Positions 57,935 through 64,000 of a stretch of 64,000 bases of DNA are shown here, in pieces. The stretch is from Diphasiastrum complanatum (Eukaryota; Streptophyta; Lycopodiopsida; Lycopodiales; Lycopodiaceae). Where the stretch lies: the NCBI GenBank assembly GCA_029204225.1, contig CM055106.1:16981314-17045313 (forward strand). The letters are read 5' to 3'. The notes under the pieces are model-generated. The model was not told the DNA's origin and ran no database searches. It saw only the letters and a list, made by a program, of their open reading frames with translations. The translations under genes were made by a program, and so were the position numbers. Position 1 is the first letter of the stretch. Every line of letters starts with the position of its first letter.

Positions 57935-60549
57935 GGTTTCTTCATGGTCAAGCCATATATTTGTGCAAAGCCTTTAGCACATAATCTTGCCTTGTACTTG
58001 TTGATGGAGCCATCGTGATTGTACTTGATCTTGAACACCCACTTGCATCCAATGATATGCATGTTAGGTGGTGGATCCACTAGCTCCCATGTGTGGTTGG
58101 TGATCAAGGAATCATATTCAATCTTCATCGCCTCATACCACTCCTTGGTATTGAGGGCTTCTTGGACATCTTTGGGCTCCTCGTGAGAAACAAAATAAGC
58201 ATAAGTGGAATCAAGATCCACTTGTTTTCCTTTGTCATCATAAGTGAGCCTCTTAGGCTCGGATCTCTCCCTCATGGATCTTCTAGGAGTAAAAATCCGA
58301 GGACTTCCATCTTCAAATCTTGACTCCTCCATATGTTGATTGTCTTCAATAACAAAAGGCGATAGATTTTGAGGTTGCTTGATCTCGGCCCCTCCAAGAT
58401 TGGACTTTTCTTCTTCATGAAAAACTACATCTCTGCTATGAATTACTTTAGAAGTAGAGAGCATGTAGATTCGATAGGCTTTCTTGTTGGATAAATATCC
58501 AACCATTACTCCTTTGCTTGCACAAGGATCATCCTTCTTTTTCATTTCCAAGGGAATATGGACAAAGCAAATGCATCCAAATATTTTACGGTGTTCAATC
58601 TTAGGTTTCTTCAAATAAAGTGCTTCATATGGTGACTTTCCTCCAAGTGCAACATGAGGGAGTCGATTGCAAAGATAGTTTGAACAATTGATGGCCTCAC
58701 CCCAAAAATCTTTTGGCAAGGATGCCTCAATTCTCATGGTTTTGGCACATTCACACAAGGTTCTATTCTTTCTTTCAGCCAGCCCATTTTGAGATTGTGT
58801 ATATGCACAAGAAAACTCCCTTTTAATGCCTTCAAGCTCACAATAATCATAGAATTTATTGGAAGTGTACTCACCACCTCCATCACTTCTAAGAATCTTG
58901 ATTTTGTATGAAAATTGCTTTTCAACTAGAGCTTTGAGCTTTAGGAAATAGTCAAACACCATAGACTTTGAAGCTAGAAGATATAACCAAGTAAATCTTG
59001 TGAAATCATCAATGAAAGTTACAAAGCAAATAGCACCACCCTTGCTCTTTGAAGATGAGAAGTGCACATCCGAGTGTATGAGCTCTAATGGATGTGTAGT
59101 CTTGATAGATGATTTTGAAAAAGGCTTCTTATGAGACTTAGATATGGCACAAGCCTCACATGGCTTAAAATTCTTGGAGATAAGATTAGGCAAGCCAATA
59201 GCTTTGGCTTTCTTGACCATGGACACCATAGAACTATAGTTAGAATGCCCCAACCTTCTATGCCATAGTTTCTCCAAAGACATATGAGAAGCAAAAGCAC
59301 CATCACAAGAGTTAGCATACTCTTTGGGATCAAGCTTGTAGATTCCACCATATCTAGACCCAAATGCAAGGATCTCATCATGCTTCTTGATTGTACATGT
59401 ATCAACATTGAAATTCACATCTAGTCCACTATTAAACAATTGCCCAACACTAATAAGATTTTTTGTTAACTTAGGAACATAAAGTACTTTAGACAGAGAA
59501 AGAACTTTTGATGATGAAAGCTTTAAGGGAATGGTCCCTATGCCTTCAATAGCACACTCATGATCATTTCCTGTGTAGATGGACTTCTTGGCTCCTTCAT
59601 AAGGTGTCATGGATGAAAAAGAATGCTTGGAGCTACACATATGTGAAGAAGCTCCACTGTCGATATACCACGAACCATCCTTCTTGAAAGGTGATGAAGA
59701 AAAACTCGAGACCATAAGAGATCCCTCTCCATCACTTGCATGAGCATCTTCCTTCTCTTCATTAGAAATGTTGGCTTGCTTGAATTGACTCTTCTTCTTA
59801 AAGCAATTGGTGGCATAATGCCCCTTCTTGCCACAAAAGAAACACTTGATGTTTTTCTTTTTCTTCTTGGATGTGGAAGCTTGAGAGGACTCATCCTCTT
59901 CTCCTTTCTCCTTGGAAATAAGATTATTCTTGCTTGAAGAGGGTTGGTGTTGATTCTTACTTCTTGTCTTGTGCTTGTCTTTGGTAAAGAGAGCTTTACC
60001 ATCAATGTTGAGAGACAGTCCTTCCATTTTCAAGAGTTTATACTCTTGTCTTGATTCTTCAGAAATGAGCACACTTTGGAGTGCTTCCAAACTTGGTAGC
60101 TCCTCCTTAATGGCATAACTCTGAACAAGGTTGTCATATTCCTCCTTTAACCCATTAAGTATGACTTGAACAAGTTCATTTTGGTTGATGGAGTCTCCTA
60201 TGCATGACAATTCTCTATGGAGGTCTTTAACTCTCATTACATAAAGTGAAGCACATTCATCACTTCTCTGTACACTTTGAAAAATTTGGTTTCTTAGTGT
60301 TAGAAGTCTAGAAGTATTCTTTGCCTCATAGATGGACTTGAGAGTATCCCAAGCATTTTTGGCATTAGTACAAGCACCAATTTCTCTTAGGATGTCATTT
60401 GAGACATTCATTTTAATATAATGCAGAGCCATCCTAGCTCTCTTTTTGTACTTTGGAATTTCTTGAGGAATTTGTGGTTCTTCTTCAATTCCAAGTACAA
60501 TATCCATCACATCTTGTAGTATTAAGACAAATTCCATCCTAACCTTCAA
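57930..60549 (-). pseudogene. Copia gag-protease-integrase-RT(N) open frame fused to gypsy sequence
   Basis: One frame of 900 codons, of which about 870 are copia. It contains gag (residues 1-190), a zinc knuckle CX2CX4HX4C at 236-249 (CFFCGKKGHYATNC), protease WYIDSGASSHM (Asp 297), GAG-pre-integrase His430/His435/Cys464/Cys467 and an integrase core with IHSD (Asp 494), RSDGGGEYTS (Asp 556) and GLAERKNR (Glu 593). The C-terminal integrase region and RT N-terminus GCKWVFKIKYNHDGS to CAKGFAQIYGL end about residue 866. Then a one-base shift and gypsy RT follow. The first codon of the frame is TTG (where Trp is usual in gag), so the gag start is lost. All catalytic residues of protease and integrase are kept, but RT cannot be functional. 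Confidence 0.93.
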
Positions 60550-61345
60550 ATTGAGTGATTGGAGGTTGACAATCTTTCACTTGCTTCTAATAGAAAGACA
60601 CCCATTGAAGTCATAAAGAATGATGGAAATAAAAAAAGATGGATGAAAAAATTGCTTATCTTCTAACTATAGGAACCAATCAAGGGATCCTATTTAAGAC
60701 AAAGCAAAAAACCGTGAGATAGATCTCACTAGCTTCACAATCTCTCTAAAACAAGATTTGAATCATAAAAAAAGATGAAGTATGGCAAAAGTTATGGTTC
60801 TCTAAATTTCACACGTGTGAAATACTCCAAAAATGTCAAATTGACTCAAATACAATCTATTTGTATGAAACAATTTGCCTGGAACCTATAAATTTTGTCT
60901 AAATCACATATAGATGAGATTGGTCAACTTATGGATGATTTTTGTGATCATTCAAGCAATAAATGACATGTACTCACGATTTGCCACAGGTCTAGGCACC
61001 CTACCTACGACTCGTCAAAAGCTTATAACTTTTGATTGGCTTATTTAACTGTCATGATTCAAATTGCATCAGATTCTACCATTTCTAGCTTTCTAGTGGG
61101 CTAATTTGCATGAAATTTGGATATGAGGTGAGAGAGAACCACCAAACTGAAAATGGGCGGATTTCACATGTGCTAGCACCTGAAATTCTGTATAGTACCT
61201 GATCTGGACCATTCAAAGTGGTTTGAAGCTCTAAATCACCAGAAAACTGCAAACTAGCTAGAATGTAGAATCTAGACAATTCCTAGCTTGAGATCTGATC
61301 AAATTTGCAAACTTTTTGATTAGATTTGCATGTAAATCTTAGGTA
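60550..61345 (-). other. Leader of the 57.9-60.5 kb copia
   Basis: About 800 bp between primer site and gag. The minus-strand gag frame is closed by a stop just upstream of the long frame. No other coding sequence is seen. Confidence 0.6.
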
Positions 61346-61358
61346 GGCTCTGATACCA
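61346..61358 (-). other. tRNA-Met primer-binding site
   Basis: The minus strand reads TGGTATCAGAGCC, the standard copia primer site, at the inner edge of an LTR. Confidence 0.92.
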
Positions 61359-61760
61359 CGTTGAATTCACACGTGTGGGACGCCCTACACATGTACTTTT
61401 GATCTGCTAAGCCCAATAATACCATAAAGATCAGACTAGCATTGATTGACAATAGGAAAGCTGATCATACAAGAAATATTATTGTGTTACAAGCAAGATC
61501 TGTCAACAAAACATGAAACTGAGCACAATAAATCCTCACGTCAGCTAGGGAGAGAAAATGAAAGTACAAAACTCGAGTAGAGAGATGGCACAAAGAGCTT
61601 GTCTCCAAATTTTCATTACACACAAATTTCATCATTTTCTCAATGAGAGTACATCACATATATATAGATCCATGGACTCTCCTCCTACTTTGAGTTGAAT
61701 TGGAGTTGTGAATCCGCCTCTCAAGCTATCTAGACTTATTCAAGACACCTTACTATGTCT
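61359..61760 (-). repeat. 5' LTR of the 57.9-60.5 kb copia
   Basis: The inner edge lies beside the primer site. A minus-strand TATA-like CTATATATATGTG is near 61,655-61,670, and ACACGTGTG lies near the inner edge. The outer edge was not found and 61,760 is approximate. No 3' LTR partner exists in the window, as expected if the 3' half was replaced by gypsy sequence. Confidence 0.65.
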
Positions 61761-62049
61761 AAATGTGCCACCTAGTCTTTTCATGCATTAAATGTGGCAT
61801 GCAAAGTGCAAATGGCAATTCCTATGGTAGCTCGAGTTTCTACTTCTACCTACTTGAATATTTTATTCTAAGATGGGTCTTTACTAAGCCAAAAGATCTT
61901 AATTCATCTTTGGCATTTTTAGGACCCCTACTCACAACATTAGATAGATTTTTCCAATATTTTGACAATGATGAGGGTGCCAGACAAAAATTTTATGGCC
62001 TCAAGGAGGTTGGGATTTATTATCTGAGAGATCAGGTACTTGTCATTGG

Positions 62050-62480
62050 TTTTCATCTTGGCATCGACGTGATTTGAGTGGAAAAAAGATGAAACATCAT
62101 ACTTGGCAAGAGCACAAGTTTACGGCAGGAAGGAGGTATGGAGAATCTTAAGGGCGGTTGCCACCAGCTCAAGATCAAGGGGGATATCATAGTCTTGGCC
62201 CTTGTGCGTGACCATGAAGTAGTCATTGTCGAAGGTGGCAAAGGCTTGCTACATGACAACAATGTCTTGGGTGAGGGATATTTGCATGGATGCAAGGCTT
62301 GCGGCGATTAAAACTGCAACACAATTGTTGATTCGGAGAGGGCGCTGATCTCTTGCTTAGTGTACATGGGCAAGATCACATACTAAGATAGGGCTGTAGA
62401 TGGGCTTCGATGGATGTTGTTCGATGGATGTTGGCTGATTTCGAGGAATCCCCAAGATGCTGGGCTAAAGCTATTTTAAG
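62050..62480 (-). pseudogene. Unrecognised decayed minus-strand reading frame
   Basis: The minus strand reads as protein-like blocks in nearby frames: MYTKQEISALSESTIV, AASLASMQISLTQDIVV, AFATFDNDYFMVTHKGQDYD followed by IPLDLELVATALKILHTSF, and CALAKYDVSSFFHSNHVD. Stops and at least one frameshift interrupt it. I do not recognise the family; a captured host gene or a gag-like domain are both possible. Confidence 0.3.
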
Positions 62481-62772
62481 AGCACTTCTCACCTTAGATC
62501 GAGGAGGTCTCTGAGAGAAGGATGAAAGATGAGAGCCGAGCATGAGAGCCAAGAAATACTAGCTAAGACAACAGTTGGAAATTATGTGAGCCTCATGGTA
62601 AATCCCAAGTGATGGAATGACCATGTAGGAGCTAGTATGTGTAGGCATTTGTACTAAATGTTGTATACCCCTCTTAAATAAAGTATAGTGAGCTACCTTT
62701 TGATGGTAACCTCTAGTGGAGGAACTAATTCCACTTGTAATTTGCTAAATTGTGGAATTGCCACTTAGGCTG
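62481..62772. other. Anonymous spacer
   Basis: No supportable feature; LTR sequence of the following element may lie here. Confidence 0.35.
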
Positions 62773-64000
62773 CTATGAAATATCATGCTTCACCTGAGAA
62801 ATCGGGTCGCCTCTTTTGGATAGAATCAAAGTGTCATCAATGTAGACAACAATGATTATGATTTCTCCATCTGTGACCTTTGTATAGACATTGTAGTTGA
62901 CCATCAATGGTTGAAATCCTAAGGATATGAGGGTGTGATCCTTCTTCTTATACCACTGCCTGGCAGATTGCTTCAATCCGTATATGCTTCTTTGCATTCG
63001 GCAGGCATAGTTGGCAAAGTGTGAGCAAATGAATCCTCGTGGTTGGTCCATGTAGACCAACTCACCATGTAAGAAGGCTGTTTTTTCATCCACTATGTGG
63101 ATCTTGTGACTGTATGCTCCTGCATATGCAAATAGTAAGTGTATGGATGAATGCTTTACAACTGGAGAAAAGGTTCTAGTATATTCAACACTATACTTCT
63201 AAGAGAAACCTTTTGCTACCAATCTAGCCTTGTACTTTGATACGTTGCCATCAGGTCCATACTTGTATTTGAAAATCCACTTACACTTTATAGTCTTCTT
63301 GTCTGCTAGTAATGGCTCCAGACTCCAGACTTTGTTTTGCTCCATGGAATTCATCTCATCTTCCATTGCTTTAATTCACTTGTCCTTATCTAAATAGCTG
63401 ATAGATTTCTCATACGTTTGATGTTCTCCGCCAAATCCACAGAACTCTTCTGATATAGAAGTTGAGCTCTCAGACACAAATCTGATAGGTACTTTTCTTT
63501 TTCTCATGGATCTTCTTGGAGAATCTGCAGTCAGATTGATGGCCTTGTCTTTTTCAAGTTTCTTGCCTTTGTTGACTGCTGAACTGTGGTGAGTAGTAGG
63601 TGTCCTGGGTACAAGTTGCACGTCTTGCTACTCATTGTCTGAGTAGTCACTCTGTCTATCTGAAATTTGAACATCTTGTTCTGGATGCTCAGGATCCGCT
63701 CCCTTCGTTGATGTTGGCAGATCATAGTAGCCTCTGGTCAGGATTTCATAGCCGACTAGATCTCCATCAGCCATTGTCTTTGACTCATGAAATTTGACGT
63801 CTCTGACAGTCTTGATATGTCTATTGGTAGATCCTGTAGTATGATGAATGAACATCATATTCTACGAGGAATGTCTGCTTCACCTGTTCATCAAGCTTCT
63901 TTCTTTTCTGATCTGGAATATGCGACGCATCCAAACATGCGCACATGTGCTAGACTTGGTTTGTTGTCCCACCAAACCTTGTGTGGTGTGGTATGTGCAA
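62773..64000 (-). pseudogene. Copia integrase end and RT, running off the window
   Basis: Minus-strand order from the window edge: integrase C-terminus with KPSLAHVRMFGCVAYS-like sequence (about 63,890-63,980), a linker with SPRRSMRKRKVPIRF (63,480-63,540), RT N-terminus with KARLVAKGFS (about 63,210-63,240), then DEKTAFLHGELVYMDQPRGF, IYGLKQSARQWYKKK and the catalytic YIDD variant (about 62,850). RNase H is missing: the frame ends at 62,773. Frames are broken between blocks. It resembles the 48.8-kb element (MDQP.GF, RQWYKKKD). Confidence 0.88.

Overview
This window is plant nuclear DNA. The evidence is a single intron-containing gene for a plant-specific ACT-domain-repeat (ACR) protein, surrounded by degraded Ty1/copia and Ty3/gypsy LTR retrotransposons whose primer-binding sites, polypurine tracts and LTR termini are of plant type. 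No rRNA, tRNA, CRISPR array, organellar or bacterial feature was found. Species cannot be decided from the sequence; a vascular plant with repeat-rich intergenic DNA fits best. All calls were made by reading, with no database search.

Layout. 1-2.14 kb is anonymous. 2.14-5.4 kb holds a plus-strand copia 3' end with LTR and primer site, then a minus-strand copia with an internal deletion. 5.4-10.9 kb is mostly anonymous, with one unrecognised 230-codon frame, two large microsatellites and a dispersed repeat. 10.9-13.7 kb is an old copia 3' end next to a compact 2.1-kb non-autonomous LTR element (LTRs about 94% alike, 5-bp target duplication). 13.7-17.4 kb is anonymous. 17.4-22.3 kb holds three consecutive minus-strand copia remnants. 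22.6-26.3 kb holds LTR sequence, a gypsy-type primer site and a 5'-truncated plus-strand copia. 26,836-32,382 is a complete but decayed minus-strand copia with both LTRs and the target duplication TTTAT. 32.4-36.7 kb holds further copia pieces and LTRs. 37-38.4 kb is anonymous.

The gene. A GC-rich promoter with several ACGTG cores (39.2-39.9 kb) precedes an AUG-free leader, a leader intron and seven coding exons (40,975-43,534). They encode 463 residues with four ACT domains. All six coding introns have GT..AG ends and the reading frame is continuous across every junction, so this looks like a functional gene. It is the only confident host gene here.

Right half. 43.9-46.3 kb is anonymous. 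46.3-48.2 kb holds a dispersed repeat and a short motif recurring about every 70 bp. 48.8-52.6 kb holds two decayed plus-strand copia pieces; the first is broken by a 734-bp near-palindromic foldback element. 52.6-56.1 kb holds unrecognised decayed reading frames. 56.1-61.8 kb is the most striking retroelement locus: a copia gag-protease-integrase frame, open for about 870 codons, joined inside its reverse transcriptase to a gypsy reverse transcriptase, RNase H and integrase. The last kilobase is another minus-strand copia running off the end.

No new gene system was seen. The observations most worth checking are the copia/gypsy reverse-transcriptase fusion, the 70-bp periodic motif, the foldback elements, the small non-autonomous LTR element and the unrecognised decayed frames.
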